Of a DNA stretch of 64,000 bases, positions 1 through 8,725 are shown piece after piece. A model generated the notes under the pieces. It was not told the origin of the DNA. It ran no database searches and saw nothing but the letters and a program-made list of their open reading frames with translations. The position numbers and the translations under genes are program-made. Positions within the stretch are counted from its first letter, which is position 1, and every line of letters begins with the position of its first letter. Source of the DNA: UBA6663 sp044226485 (lineage in GTDB: Bacteria > Chloroflexota > Anaerolineae > Anaerolineales > UBA6663); assembly GCA_044226485.1 (NCBI GenBank), contig JBGAGY010000012.1, forward strand, positions 124,001-188,000, given 5' to 3'.

Positions 1-24
1 GAACTGAAGGGATGCCGGACAGGA

Positions 25-64
25 ACGAAACAGGGCGCACCCAATCGGGTGCGCCCTGTTTCGT
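25..64 (-). terminator. Terminator of the tRNA cluster
   Basis: A perfect 18-bp inverted repeat (25-42 with 47-64) with an AATC loop lies 5 bases beyond the 3' end of tRNA-Cys. In minus-strand orientation the descending arm ends in a T-rich stretch (TGTTTCGTTCC), as expected of an intrinsic terminator. Confidence 0.75.
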
Positions 65-69
65 GCTTG

Positions 70-141
70 AGGCGCCGGTGAGATTCGAACCCACGTATAA
101 GGGTTTTGCAGACCCTTGCCTTACCACTTGGCGACGGCGCC
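70..141 (-). tRNA. tRNA-Cys (GCA)
   Basis: The minus strand folds as a complete cloverleaf. The acceptor stem GGCGCCG (141-135) pairs with 77-71, the discriminator U is at 70, the anticodon loop is CTGCAAA (anticodon GCA), and the T arm contains GGTTCGAATC. The D-arm is short (GCCAAGTGGTAAGGC), as is usual for tRNA-Cys. The 3' CCA is not encoded. It is the last tRNA of a three-gene minus-strand cluster. Confidence 0.95.
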
Positions 142-153
142 ATCATCAATGAA

Positions 154-177
154 ACAGGTGGCCCGCGGGCCACCTGT
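154..177 (-). terminator. Hairpin between tRNA-Gly and tRNA-Cys
   Basis: A 24-base palindrome (11-bp arms, GC-rich) lies between two tRNA genes. Read on the minus strand it is followed by TTTCATT, so it may act as a partial terminator or as a processing structure within the tRNA transcript. Confidence 0.5.
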
Positions 178-180
178 ATG

Positions 181-253
<73 letters not shown>

Positions 254-254
254 A

Positions 255-330
255 TGGTGCCGAGACCCAGGATCGAACTGGGGACACCGCGATTTTCAGT
301 CGCGTGCTCTACCAACTGAGCTATCTCGGC
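255..330 (-). tRNA. tRNA-Phe (GAA)
   Basis: This is a cloverleaf on the minus strand. The acceptor GCCGAGA (330-324) pairs with 265-259, the anticodon loop CTGAAAA gives GAA, and the T arm contains AGTTCGATCC. Unlike its two neighbours, it has an encoded 3' CCA (257-255). It begins the cluster and lies one base from tRNA-Gly, so the two must be co-transcribed. Confidence 0.95.
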
Positions 331-499
331 GCTTCTTCCCCTGGCGAGCACGCCGGGTCTCGATAGCCATGCGAGTCTATCGAACTTTGCGAAGGGTGTC
401 AAGGGAAGCGCGTGAGAGCATGGTGCGGGGAGCCAGGAGCGACATGTAACGAATTATGGCGCGTTTGAGCTTGAGTTTCATTCGCCGGATCCTGCGCGA

Positions 500-1012
500 T
501 CAAGCTGTCAGTGCGTACATGCAACACGGAGTGCCTTCAACGACCAGATCGCATTCATAGCTCAGGCCCGCGCTCTTGGCGGTGCGAATCGAGGCGAGGT
601 TGTCGGCCGTGATGAGGGCGATCAGGCGCGTGAGGCCGAGCGCGCTCTTGCCGTAGGTGACAAGGCCCCGGGCCGCCTCTCGGCCCAGCCCCTGGCCCCA
701 ATACGCCGGGGCGAGCAGGTAGGCGATCTCGACTTCCAGACGCCCGTCGATCGTCCAGGGCAACAGGCCGCAGCGCCCGATGAAAGCGCCGTTCGGTTTG
801 TAGATCGTGGCCCATAAGCCCAGTTCAGGGTGCCGCGGATGGCCGTTGAGAAACCACTCGAGTTCGCTGCGCGTGTCCGCCTCGCTCAAGGTGCCATCGG
901 GGAAGTAGCGCCGAACCTCAGGGTTGCGATACAACGCGAACAGCTGGTCGAAGTCATCGACGACCAGCCGGCGGAACTGGAGTCGTTCAGTTTCGAAGAT
1001 GAGTCCTTCCAC
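500..1012 (-). CDS. GNAT-family N-acetyltransferase (RimJ/RimL-like)
   Basis: This 170-aa protein has the GNAT pattern: an N-terminal FETERLQFRRL strand, a central EVEIAYLLAPAYWGQGLGREA segment (acetyl-CoA pyrophosphate loop Q/G-x-x-G-x-G) and a C-terminal NLASIRTAKSAGL helix typical of RimJ/RimL enzymes. The acyl acceptor cannot be read from sequence. An in-frame ATG lies further upstream at 1048 and overlaps the divergent regulator gene. The GTG at 1012 is preferred because GGGAGG sits 6 nt upstream (1024-1019) and a minus-strand TATAGT (1037-1032) lies just beyond. The gene is divergent from the two-component operon and shares its promoter region. Confidence 0.8.
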   Translation of the reverse strand: MEGLIFETERLQFRRLVVDDFDQLFALYRNPEVRRYFPDGTLSEADTRSELEWFLNGHPRHPELGLWATIYKPNGAFIGRCGLLPWTIDGRLEVEIAYLLAPAYWGQGLGREAARGLVTYGKSALGLTRLIALITADNLASIRTAKSAGLSYECDLVVEGTPCCMYALTA

Positions 1013-1031
1013 AGTCGGCCTCCCACATCCC

Positions 1032-1039
1032 ACTATAAT
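1032..1039. promoter_or_regulatory. Overlapping divergent -10 boxes
   Basis: The eight bases ACTATAAT hold a plus-strand TATAAT (1034-1039), 7 nt before the response-regulator ATG. They also hold a minus-strand TATAGT (1037-1032), about 20 nt before the GNAT GTG. Polymerase can therefore face only one way at a time. The plus transcript would be leaderless. Confidence 0.6.
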
Positions 1040-1046
1040 CCCAGCC

Positions 1047-1733
1047 ATGTCCGGCGAACGAATCCTGCTCATCGACGACGAAGCCCACATCCTCGAACTG
1101 GCGCGGCTGTATCTGGAGCGGGACGGCTTTCAGATCCTGACGGCCGCGACCGGGCCAGAGGGGCTCGAGGCGGCGCTGAAGGAAGCGCCGAGCCTGGTCG
1201 TGCTCGATGTGATGCTGCCGGGCTTCGATGGCTTCGAAGTGTGCCGACGATTGCGCGCGCACAGCGACGTGCCCGTCATCATGCTCACGGCCCGCGACGA
1301 CGATCTCGACAAGATCCTGGGGCTCGAGCTCGGCGCCGACGACTATATGACCAAGCCTTTCAACCCGCGCGAGTTGACCGCGCGGGTCAAGGCCATCTTG
1401 CGCCGCCAGGAGCGCGCTCAGACGCCGGCCAGCGCGTCGACGCTCACGATCGGCGACGTGGTCGTCGATGTGCCGGGGCGGACGGTGCGCGTGGCCGGGC
1501 AGCCCGCGGCCCTGCGGGTCAAAGAGTTCGACGTCCTCCTTGCGCTCATGCAACACCGCGACACGGTCCTCAGCCGCGACAGGCTTCTTGACCTGGCCTG
1601 GGGCGTCGAGTTCTTCACGCAGACCCGCACCGTCGACGTGCATGTGGCCCAGGTGCGCAAGGCGTTGGCAGCCAGCCGCTCGGTGCGCATCGAGACAGTG
1701 ACTGGGATCGGCTACAAGCTCACCACAGGTTGA
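1047..1733 (+). CDS. OmpR/PhoB-family response regulator
   Basis: This 228-aa protein has an N-terminal receiver domain (about 5-118) with acidic pair D10/D11, phospho-acceptor D54 in VVLDVMLPG, T81 and K103. A winged-helix DNA-binding domain follows (about 135-226) and ends in TVDVHVAQVRKAL...VTGIGYKL, typical of PhoB/OmpR. Being phosphorylated by a kinase and binding promoter DNA is family knowledge. The ATG lies 7 nt after TATAAT, so the mRNA is probably leaderless. The stop overlaps the start region of the sensor kinase, so the two are translationally coupled. The target genes are unknown. Confidence 0.93.
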   Translation: MSGERILLIDDEAHILELARLYLERDGFQILTAATGPEGLEAALKEAPSLVVLDVMLPGFDGFEVCRRLRAHSDVPVIMLTARDDDLDKILGLELGADDYMTKPFNPRELTARVKAILRRQERAQTPASASTLTIGDVVVDVPGRTVRVAGQPAALRVKEFDVLLALMQHRDTVLSRDRLLDLAWGVEFFTQTRTVDVHVAQVRKALAASRSVRIETVTGIGYKLTTG

Positions 1734-1738
1734 TCAAC

Positions 1739-3157
1739 ATGTTGCAGAGCATCCGCGGCCGCGTCTTCGCAACTTCGCTGCTGGCGATCAGCGTCGTGGC
1801 CGTCGGCGTCACGTTCGCGCTGCTGGCGTTTCTGCGCAACAGCCCGCTGGTCGAACGGCCGGCCCTGGCCGCGCTGGCTCGCGTCTCGCGCGCGCTCGGC
1901 CAGCTCGACCCACCGCCCGAAACGAGCGACGCCGCAGCGCTGAACGCCTACGTCAAGCGCGCCGCGAAGGCTTACGATGTGCGCATCATCGTCGCCAGCC
2001 CCGACCAGCAGGTTTTGGCGGACTCGGACCCGGCCGGCGACCTCACCATCAAACTGGATGCGCTCAGCGAGGCCGAGGGCCTTGGCGACACGGCGTTCGG
2101 TTTGCGCTTCGGCCGCGACCGCGATGCCTCGGGGCGTGTCTGGCAATACAGCGTGCGCGTCTTATCGGATGAGCGCGTGCTCGCCATCGCGGTGCCGGTC
2201 AACCCGCGCACCGCGCTCGGTCTCTTCATTCAAGATCTGGCGGGGCCGCTGCTCGGCGCTGCCGCGATCGGCGCGGTGCTGGCGCTGCTGCTGGCGACGT
2301 GGCTGGCGCGCTCGATCGGCGGGCCGCTCAGTCAGATGGCAGTGGCCGCCGGCCGGATCGCCAAGGGCGACTACGGCATGCGCGTGAAGGAGTCGGGCCC
2401 ACGCGAGGTGGTCGCGTTGGCCGGCGCCCTGAACACGATGGCCGCGAACGTCCAGTCTTCGCAGACCACGCAACGCGACTTCCTGGCCAACGTCTCGCAC
2501 GATCTCAAGACGCCGTTGACGTCGATCCGCGGCTTCGCGCAGGCGATCGAGGAGGGCGCAGCCGAGCGGCCCGAAGACGTCACGCGCGCGGCGACCGTCA
2601 TCCGCGAAGAGTCGGAACGCCTGATCCGCCTGGTCGCCGATCTGCTTGATCTGGCGCGCCTCGAGGCGGAGACTGGCGAGACGCGCGTCGACAAAGTCGA
2701 GCTGGCGCCGATCGTCGATGCTCTCGTCGAACAACTGGCGCCGCGCGCCGCCGAGAAGAAAGTTCAACTCGACGTGACCCGACCGCTGGCCTCGGTTCGC
2801 GTGTCGGGCAACGCCGATCGGTTGGCGCAGGTGATTCAGAACCTGCTGGACAATGCCGTGAAGTACACGCCGGCCGGAGGCATGGTTCGGGTGGCACTCA
2901 CTGAGACGAAGAGCCGCGCGACGTTCGCTGTGGCAGACAGCGGCCCCGGCATCCCGGCCGAGGATCTGGGCCGGATCTTCGAGCGCTTCTATCAGGTGGA
3001 TCGAGCGCGTGGCCGCAGCGCCGAGTCGCGCGGTGTCGGGCTCGGCCTCGCCATCGTCAAGGAGATCGTGACCCGGCACGGCGGAACCATCCGGGCCGAA
3101 AGCGTGGTCGGCATCGGGACGCGCTTCGTCGTGGAGTTGCCGATAGCCGGAGAGTGA
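1739..3157 (+). CDS. HAMP-containing sensor histidine kinase
   Basis: This is a 472-aa membrane sensor: TM1 (about 8-30), a roughly 130-residue external domain without recognisable motif, TM2 (about 162-190), HAMP (about 185-240), HisKA with FLANVSHDLKTPLTSIRG (phospho-acceptor H254), and HATPase with N box NLLDNAVKY (N372), G1 DSGPGIP and G2 GVGLGLAIVK. It is the obvious partner of the upstream OmpR regulator. An overlapping TTG at 1730 could extend it by three residues. The operon ends 3 nt before a 28-bp hairpin. Confidence 0.92.
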   Translation: MLQSIRGRVFATSLLAISVVAVGVTFALLAFLRNSPLVERPALAALARVSRALGQLDPPPETSDAAALNAYVKRAAKAYDVRIIVASPDQQVLADSDPAGDLTIKLDALSEAEGLGDTAFGLRFGRDRDASGRVWQYSVRVLSDERVLAIAVPVNPRTALGLFIQDLAGPLLGAAAIGAVLALLLATWLARSIGGPLSQMAVAAGRIAKGDYGMRVKESGPREVVALAGALNTMAANVQSSQTTQRDFLANVSHDLKTPLTSIRGFAQAIEEGAAERPEDVTRAATVIREESERLIRLVADLLDLARLEAETGETRVDKVELAPIVDALVEQLAPRAAEKKVQLDVTRPLASVRVSGNADRLAQVIQNLLDNAVKYTPAGGMVRVALTETKSRATFAVADSGPGIPAEDLGRIFERFYQVDRARGRSAESRGVGLGLAIVKEIVTRHGGTIRAESVVGIGTRFVVELPIAGE

Positions 3158-3160
3158 CGG

Positions 3161-3221
3161 ACGACGAAGGACGAATGACGAAGGTTGTGTGAGACAACCT
3201 TCGTCATTCGTCCTTCGTCGT
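3161..3221. repeat. GACGAAN-repeat hairpin / bidirectional terminator
   Basis: Arms 3161-3188 and 3194-3221 are perfectly complementary (28 bp) around a 5-nt GTGAG loop. Each arm is made of near-tandem heptamers of the form GACGAAN. It lies between two convergent genes, 3 nt after the kinase stop codon, which fits a two-way terminator. Relatives occur at 59420-59487, 61415-61490 and, in coding sequence, 7084-7150. Confidence 0.8.
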
Positions 3222-3278
3222 TGGTACGAGGTTCAGACGCCCGCTGCGGTCCGCCGTCTGCGGTTCGTGGTCACAACG

Positions 3279-3488
3279 TCAGCCTTGCTTGAGTTCGGCG
3301 AGCTGGGTTTCGAGCGCGGAGCGTCGATCCTCGACGGCCTGCTGGGCGTCATCCCAAAGCCCTTCGAACCAATCGCGGACGGTGGTCTGAAGTTCGTCGC
3401 CCGAGGAAGGCGTCAGGAGCAGGGCGGTCGCGACGCCCACGACAGCGCCGCAGGCGGCGCCAGAGAGGAAGGCGATCAGTCGGTTCAT
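3279..3488 (-). CDS. YtxH-like small membrane protein
   Basis: This 69-aa protein has an N-terminal glycine/alanine-rich transmembrane helix (GAACGAVVGVATALLLTPSSG) directly followed by a charged amphipathic region, DELQTTVRDWFEGLWDDAQQAVEDRRSALETQLAELK. The order TM + TP-x-S-G + coiled coil is the YtxH pattern. Members are linked to general stress responses, but no molecular function is established. GGGGGT precedes the ATG by a few bases. It is transcribed alone and convergent with the kinase operon. Confidence 0.7.
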   Translation of the reverse strand: MNRLIAFLSGAACGAVVGVATALLLTPSSGDELQTTVRDWFEGLWDDAQQAVEDRRSALETQLAELKQG

Positions 3489-3817
3489 GGTAACCCCCGT
3501 GGGGCGTGGCCCCAGGCTGATGACAGGACTGGATCGGCCGAATCAGGCGCGATCGTGCGGAGATTATCGCACAAGACCCCGGGGTGCGGCGTGAGCACAA
3601 AAAGCGGGCGGGCACGGCCGGTCAGGGGGCCGAGCCGCAGCTGTGGCCCATGACCCAGATGAGTTCGCCCGGCACTGAGCACATTCCCTAAGGCCGTTCG
3701 TTCCGCAGCGTCAGTCCTGTCGGTGAAACCCGCGGCTCGACTTCCCGGACTGGCACGCGCCCGCGTCGCCAACGCCGCAAAGGTGCCACACTTCCGCGCC
3801 CGCGATGTCTTTATCGT

Positions 3818-3852
3818 TATAATCACCCCACATCCCAGGTTTGGTCTGGAGG
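3818..3852 (+). promoter_or_regulatory. Promoter and ribosome-binding site of the oligopeptidase gene
   Basis: TATAAT (3818-3823) is followed by a roughly 28-nt leader with GGAGG (3848-3852), 5 nt before ATG 3858. This fixes the start and rejects the longer in-frame extension beginning at GTG 3723. The rest of the 3489-3857 gap holds nothing recognisable. Confidence 0.65.
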
Positions 3853-3857
3853 CCGAC

Positions 3858-5588
3858 ATGCTTGCGCCATTACCGGTTGACATTCGCGACTTCATGGGTT
3901 GGTCATGGGACCAGATCGCCCCGTATTTCGATGAGTTACAGGCCCGCCCGTTTACGGCCGAGGGCGTGGAAGCCTGGCTGACCGACTGGTCGGCACTGGC
4001 TCGCCGCTTGACTGAGACTCAATCTCGACTGTATGTGGCGACGACCGTCGACACCGCTGACGAGGCGGCTGAGGTAGCCTACAACCGCTTCCTTGACAAC
4101 ATCTATGCCAACGTCGAGGCGGCCACTCAGAAGTTGAAGGAGCGGCTGATCGACTCGGGCCTCGAGCCGACGGGCTTTGAAGTGCCGCTGCGCAACCTGC
4201 GCGCCGACGCCGACCTGTTCCGCGACACCAACCTGCCGCTGCTCATCGAGGACCATAAGCTGGTGCGCGAGCAGGAGAAGATCCAGGGCGCGCAATCGGT
4301 CACATGGGAGGGCGAGGAACTGACCCTCGTCCAGATGTTCCCGCGCTTGCAGGGCAAGCCCCGCGAGGTCCGCGAGCAGATGTGGCACCTGGTCTTCGAC
4401 CGCTGGCTGCAAGACAGGCAGAGCCTCAACGAACTGTGGGCGCAGATGTTCACCCTGCGCGGCAAGATCGCGGCGAACGCCGGCAAGCCCGACTTCCGCG
4501 CGTACATCTGGCAGAAGAACCACCGCTTCGACTACACGCCCGATGACTGCCTGCGATTCGCCGACGCCATCGAGGCCGTCGTCGTGCCGGCCGCGCGCCG
4601 CGTCTACGCCCGTCACCGTGCCCGCCTGGGCGTCGATACGCTCCGCCCGTGGGACCTGGGCGACGGCTGGTTCGGTCGCCCCGTCGAATCGAACGGCCAC
4701 GCGCCGCTCAAGCCCTTTGCCGACGTGCTGGACCTGATCGCGCGCACGGGCGACATCTTCCAGCGCGTCGACCCGATCCTGGGCGGCTACTACGCAGACA
4801 TGCGCGCTGCCGGTTTGCTCGATCTCGAGAACCGCAAGAACAAGTCGCCGGGCGGCTTCTGCACCGACTTCTCGTACACGGCTCGCCCGTTCATCTTCAT
4901 GAACGCGGTCGGCGTTCACGACGACGTGCAGACGCTGCTTCACGAGAGCGGCCATGCCTTCCACGTCTACGAGTCGGCGCCGCTGCCGTATTTCCAGCAG
5001 CAGGATGTGTCGATGGAGATCGCCGAGGTCGCGTCGATGTCGATGGAGTTGCTCGCCGCGCCGTACCTGACGTCGAACAACGGCGGCTTCTACTCGGCGC
5101 GCGACGCCGCGCGCGCTCGCACCGAGCATCTCGAGGGCATGCTGCTCTTCTGGCCTTTCATGGCCGTCGTCGATGGCTTCCAGCACTGGGCCTACACGCA
5201 TCCCGAGGAAGCTGTCGTGGGCGAGGCCTGCGACGCAGCCTGGGCGTCGCTGTGGTCGCGCTTCATCCCCGATGTGGATTTCAGCGGCCTGGAGATGGTG
5301 AAGGCCACCGGCTGGCACCGCAAACTTCACATCTTCCAGTTGCCGTTCTACTACATCGAGTACGGGCTGGCCCAACTCGGCGCCGCGCAGGTCTGGGCCA
5401 ACAGCCTGTCCGATCCGGCCGGTGCCCTTGCGGCTTACCGCCGCGCGCTGGCGCTCGGCAGCACACGGCCGCTGCCCGAGTTGTACGCGGCGGCCGGCGC
5501 CCGGCTGGCCTTTGATGCCGAGACGCTGGGACGGTCCGTGGATCTGATCGAGCAAACCCTCGGCAAGCTGGCCGAGCAGATCGCCTGA
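3858..5588 (+). CDS. M3-family zinc oligoendopeptidase (PepF-like)
   Basis: This 576-aa cytoplasmic metallopeptidase carries the HEXXH zinc motif LLHESGHAFH (H362, E363, H366), with the third ligand expected in the following MEIAEVASMSMELL helix. These are hallmarks of the M3B oligoendopeptidase F group, and the length fits. Family members cleave short peptides after they enter the cell or are released by proteases. No signal peptide is present. An M24 aminopeptidase follows 31 nt downstream on the same strand, so the two probably form a peptide-degradation operon. Confidence 0.92.
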   Translation: MLAPLPVDIRDFMGWSWDQIAPYFDELQARPFTAEGVEAWLTDWSALARRLTETQSRLYVATTVDTADEAAEVAYNRFLDNIYANVEAATQKLKERLIDSGLEPTGFEVPLRNLRADADLFRDTNLPLLIEDHKLVREQEKIQGAQSVTWEGEELTLVQMFPRLQGKPREVREQMWHLVFDRWLQDRQSLNELWAQMFTLRGKIAANAGKPDFRAYIWQKNHRFDYTPDDCLRFADAIEAVVVPAARRVYARHRARLGVDTLRPWDLGDGWFGRPVESNGHAPLKPFADVLDLIARTGDIFQRVDPILGGYYADMRAAGLLDLENRKNKSPGGFCTDFSYTARPFIFMNAVGVHDDVQTLLHESGHAFHVYESAPLPYFQQQDVSMEIAEVASMSMELLAAPYLTSNNGGFYSARDAARARTEHLEGMLLFWPFMAVVDGFQHWAYTHPEEAVVGEACDAAWASLWSRFIPDVDFSGLEMVKATGWHRKLHIFQLPFYYIEYGLAQLGAAQVWANSLSDPAGALAAYRRALALGSTRPLPELYAAAGARLAFDAETLGRSVDLIEQTLGKLAEQIA

Positions 5589-5619
5589 GGCGTCCGCCCC
5601 AGGTTACAAAGAGGCCTTG

Positions 5620-6750
5620 ATGTCTGACGTCCTGACCCGTCGCCTGAGCGCCCTTCAGGCAGCCTTGAGCGAGGCTCGGCTCCGCGCCCTGGCCGTGGTG
5701 GCCGGGCCGAACCTGTACTACCTCAGCGGGCTCTCGTTCCATTTGAGCGAACGCCCCACGGTCGGGTTCTTTCCGGCCGAAGGCAAACCCGTGTTCGTCG
5801 TGCCGTCGCTCGAGGAGACCAAACTCATCGGCGGCGGGCTGCCGTACGAGTTCGGCTACGCGACCTACACCGACAGCGACGGCCCCGCCGCGGCGTTCGA
5901 CCGCGCCGGCCAGTTGCTGGGCGCGGGCGGCGTCGGCGAGGGCGCGCGGCTCGGCATCGAGGCGCGCCGCATGCGCGTCATGGAGCTGCGCCTGATCGAG
6001 GCCAGCCTTCACTCGCACGTCGAAGCCGCCGAAGAAGTGCTCGCCGGCCTGCGCGCCGTCAAAGATGCCGACGAGCTCGGCTACATGCGCGCCGCCGTCG
6101 CGATCGCGCAGAACGCGCTGACCGCCACGCTGCCGCTCATCAAGGTCGGCATGACCGAGCGCGAGCTCGCCGCCGAACTGACCGCTCAGACGCTGCGCGC
6201 CGGCTCCGACCCGGATCTGCCCTTCGCGCCGATCGTGGCGAGCGGCCCGAACTCGTCACTGCCGCACGCCTTCCCGACCGAACGGAACCTTCAGCCCGGT
6301 GATCTTCTCACTCTGGATTGGGGCGCCGCGTCGCATGGCTACATGGCCGATCTGACACGCACGTACGCTGTGGCTGAACTGCCTAACCCTGAGTTGCAGC
6401 GGATCTACGAGCTTGTAAAGGGCGCCAACGCCGCAGGCACTGCTTCCGCCAGGCCCGGCGTGCGCTGCGCCGATGTCGACGCGGCCGCCCGCAAAGTCAT
6501 CGCGGACGGCGGCTATGGCGAGTACTTCGTGCATCGCGTCGGTCACGGACTTGGGCTCGAAGGCCATGAGGATCCTTCGATGCACGGGCGCAACGAGACG
6601 CTGTTGGCCCTCGGCATGACCTTCACCGTCGAGCCCGGCATCTACCTGCCTGAGCGCGGCGGCGTGCGCATCGAAGACGACGTCGTCGTCGGCGAGGCCG
6701 GCGGGATCTCGCTCAGCGATCTCGACCGTGAGCTCCGTGTCGTGGCCTGA
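5620..6750 (+). CDS. M24 Xaa-Pro aminopeptidase (pita-bread fold)
   Basis: This 376-aa protein has an N-terminal creatinase-like domain (1-135) and a C-terminal catalytic domain with all five metal ligands visible: D233 and D244 in DWGAASHGYMAD, the histidine of VGHGLGLEGHE, and glutamates in TVEPGIYLPERGGVRIEDD. The expected reaction is removal of an N-terminal residue preceding proline. ATG 5620 is chosen because AAAGAGG lies 5 nt upstream; a TTG just before it is out-competed. Its last 23 bases overlap the next gene. Confidence 0.92.
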   Translation: MSDVLTRRLSALQAALSEARLRALAVVAGPNLYYLSGLSFHLSERPTVGFFPAEGKPVFVVPSLEETKLIGGGLPYEFGYATYTDSDGPAAAFDRAGQLLGAGGVGEGARLGIEARRMRVMELRLIEASLHSHVEAAEEVLAGLRAVKDADELGYMRAAVAIAQNALTATLPLIKVGMTERELAAELTAQTLRAGSDPDLPFAPIVASGPNSSLPHAFPTERNLQPGDLLTLDWGAASHGYMADLTRTYAVAELPNPELQRIYELVKGANAAGTASARPGVRCADVDAAARKVIADGGYGEYFVHRVGHGLGLEGHEDPSMHGRNETLLALGMTFTVEPGIYLPERGGVRIEDDVVVGEAGGISLSDLDRELRVVA

Positions 6751-8638
6751 TCGTCTTCGGCCTGTCTTGACATTGCACGAGGTCAGGCGCTGGTCTGGCC
6801 TCGTTGCGATTCTGTTCTTCTTCGCCCTCGCGACCTTCGAACTGACCCGGCTGCCGCTCTGGTGGGATGAGGGCGGCAGCCTCGACTTCCTCGACCGACC
6901 CCTCAGCGCCATCGCCGCGCTCGACACTCACCCTCCCGGCTACCACCTCGTCTTGCTCACCTGGACGAGCCTGCTCGGTCGCTCGCCCTTCGCCATCCGC
7001 ATTCTGTCGGTCTTCATCGGCACGTTGGCCGTGGCAGCGTTTGGATGGGCCGTGACTCGGGTGCTGGTGGCCGGCGCGTCGATCAATGACGAAGGCAGCA
7101 GGGCGAAGGTTGAACGACTTGACAACCCCTTTGTCATTCGTCTGCTGCCTCTGGTGTTCATCGCCTCCTCCCCGTTTCTCCTTCACCATGCCCGCGAGGC
7201 GCGGATGTACGCGCTGGCTGTCGGGCTGGCGGCGCTCAGCGTCGGGTTGTGGCTGCCGCTGGTCGAAGGTGCAGCGCCGCAGCGGAGGCAGTGGACCGCG
7301 TATGCCGCGGTGCTGGCCGCTGGCGTCTACGTGCACCTGGGTTTTGTGGCCGTGGTCGCCGCGGAAGCGCTCGGCGCGCTCGTGGGACTGCGGCGCTGGC
7401 CGAACCGCTGGAGGGCCTGGTTTGGCGTGGCCATCGGGCTGGCTGTGGCACTGGCGCCGTGGGGCGTGATGCTGCTGACGTCGCGTGGCGTCGTCCTCAA
7501 CGACACCCGCCTCGAAGCCGGTGCTCGGATCGACCTGGCGGCTACGACGTTCGAGGTCGCGCGCCAGATCGCCGCGGGGACGGTTGGACCGGCTGACCTA
7601 TGGGGCTGGTTGCCGCTCGTCGTCGTCGGGGCGCTCGCCGCGCTGGGGGCCTGGTCGCTGCGCCGCCGGTGGGCTGTGGTGACGGCGCTGGTCGGGCTCG
7701 CGGCGCTTGGCGTGGCCGGCGCGGCGCGGATCAACTACGGCCAGGAGGGCGACGTCGCCGTCGCGGCCCGGTTAGGTTTCGCGGCCTTGCCAGGGCTGCT
7801 CGGGCTGGCCGCCGCCGGAGCGACGGCTGCGCGCTGGCGCTGGCGACTGCCCTTGGCCCTGCTGGTCCTGGCGGCCTGTGTTCCCGGCCTGGCGCGGACG
7901 CTGGCGCAGCCGGTGGACCCGGATGAGGACGTGCGCCCGCTCGTCGCCCACCTCCAATCCACAGCGCAGCCCGGCGACGTGGTGCTCTACACGTTCCGCT
8001 GGCAGAACGGCGATCTGTCGAGCTATTGGCCCAACCATCAGTTGCAGCCGATCCTGCGCCTGTACGGCCGCGATGAAGTTGGCGCTTTTGTGGATGATCT
8101 TCAGGCGCGCTCGCGGCGCATCTGGCTGCTCAACTACCACACGTCCTGGGGCGATCCGAGCGACGCGATCTACCCTGTGCTTGACGAGCGCGGCGCGATC
8201 GCCGAGCAGATCACGTTTGGCGCAACAGAGCTTGTGCTCGTGGCGTTTGTGCCGCCGCTGCCCGAACCGGCCCCCGCCGGGCGCCCGCTCGGGCCGGCCA
8301 CCGTGACGTACGCGCCGCTGCCCGACGTCGCGCATCCCGGCGACGTGCTGGGCTTTCGCATTCGCTGGCTCGATGCCCCGCCGGGCGCCAACACCTTCGT
8401 GCACCTGGGCGCCGCCGACGCCGCGCCGCTGGTCCAGGCCGATCGAGGCGTGGCGAGCCTGCCCAATGGCGAGCTGGCTGTCGCGCTCCTCGTTCCGCCG
8501 GGCACGCCCGCCGGTCGCTACGGCGTGTACGTCGGGGTCTATGATCCGGCCACCGGCGCCCGGGTGCCCGTCGCTTCCCCCACCGGCTGCGACACGGCTG
8601 ATCGCCTGTGCCTGGGCCTTGTCGACGTGAAGCCCTGA
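6728..8638 (+). CDS. PMT/GT39-like membrane glycosyltransferase with C-terminal beta domain
   Basis: This 636-aa protein has the ArnT/PMT architecture: TM helix 1, then the catalytic loop LPLWWDEGGSLDF (the conserved acidic pair), THPPGYHLVLL, about ten TM helices to residue 400, and a soluble remainder. The last about 140 residues (VTYAPLPDVAHPGDVLGFRIRW...) look like a beta-sandwich and recur in the other two such enzymes here. Members move sugars from polyprenyl-phosphate donors. The GTG start overlaps the preceding gene. Residues 119-142 are encoded by an intergenic-type hairpin repeat (7084-7150). Confidence 0.8.
   Translation: MSSVSWPDRLRPVLTLHEVRRWSGLVAILFFFALATFELTRLPLWWDEGGSLDFLDRPLSAIAALDTHPPGYHLVLLTWTSLLGRSPFAIRILSVFIGTLAVAAFGWAVTRVLVAGASINDEGSRAKVERLDNPFVIRLLPLVFIASSPFLLHHAREARMYALAVGLAALSVGLWLPLVEGAAPQRRQWTAYAAVLAAGVYVHLGFVAVVAAEALGALVGLRRWPNRWRAWFGVAIGLAVALAPWGVMLLTSRGVVLNDTRLEAGARIDLAATTFEVARQIAAGTVGPADLWGWLPLVVVGALAALGAWSLRRRWAVVTALVGLAALGVAGAARINYGQEGDVAVAARLGFAALPGLLGLAAAGATAARWRWRLPLALLVLAACVPGLARTLAQPVDPDEDVRPLVAHLQSTAQPGDVVLYTFRWQNGDLSSYWPNHQLQPILRLYGRDEVGAFVDDLQARSRRIWLLNYHTSWGDPSDAIYPVLDERGAIAEQITFGATELVLVAFVPPLPEPAPAGRPLGPATVTYAPLPDVAHPGDVLGFRIRWLDAPPGANTFVHLGAADAAPLVQADRGVASLPNGELAVALLVPPGTPAGRYGVYVGVYDPATGARVPVASPTGCDTADRLCLGLVDVKP
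7084..7150. repeat. GACGAAN-type hairpin inside a coding sequence
   Basis: AATGACGAAGG...GAAGGTTG is followed by CAACCCC...GTCATTCGTC, with outer arms GGCAGCAG (7094-7101) and CTGCTGCC (7142-7149). The composition and order match the intergenic hairpins at 3161, 59420 and 61415. It stays in frame and encodes a charged loop (DEGSRAKVERLDNP) between two membrane helices. Confidence 0.6.
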
Positions 8639-8725
8639 GGCTCGCGCCAAAAGCGCTGGGGCGCTTGCCGTTGTTCATCCGCCCAACTGACCGACCTGAG
8701 GCGACTCTACCGAAAGGCATGAGCC

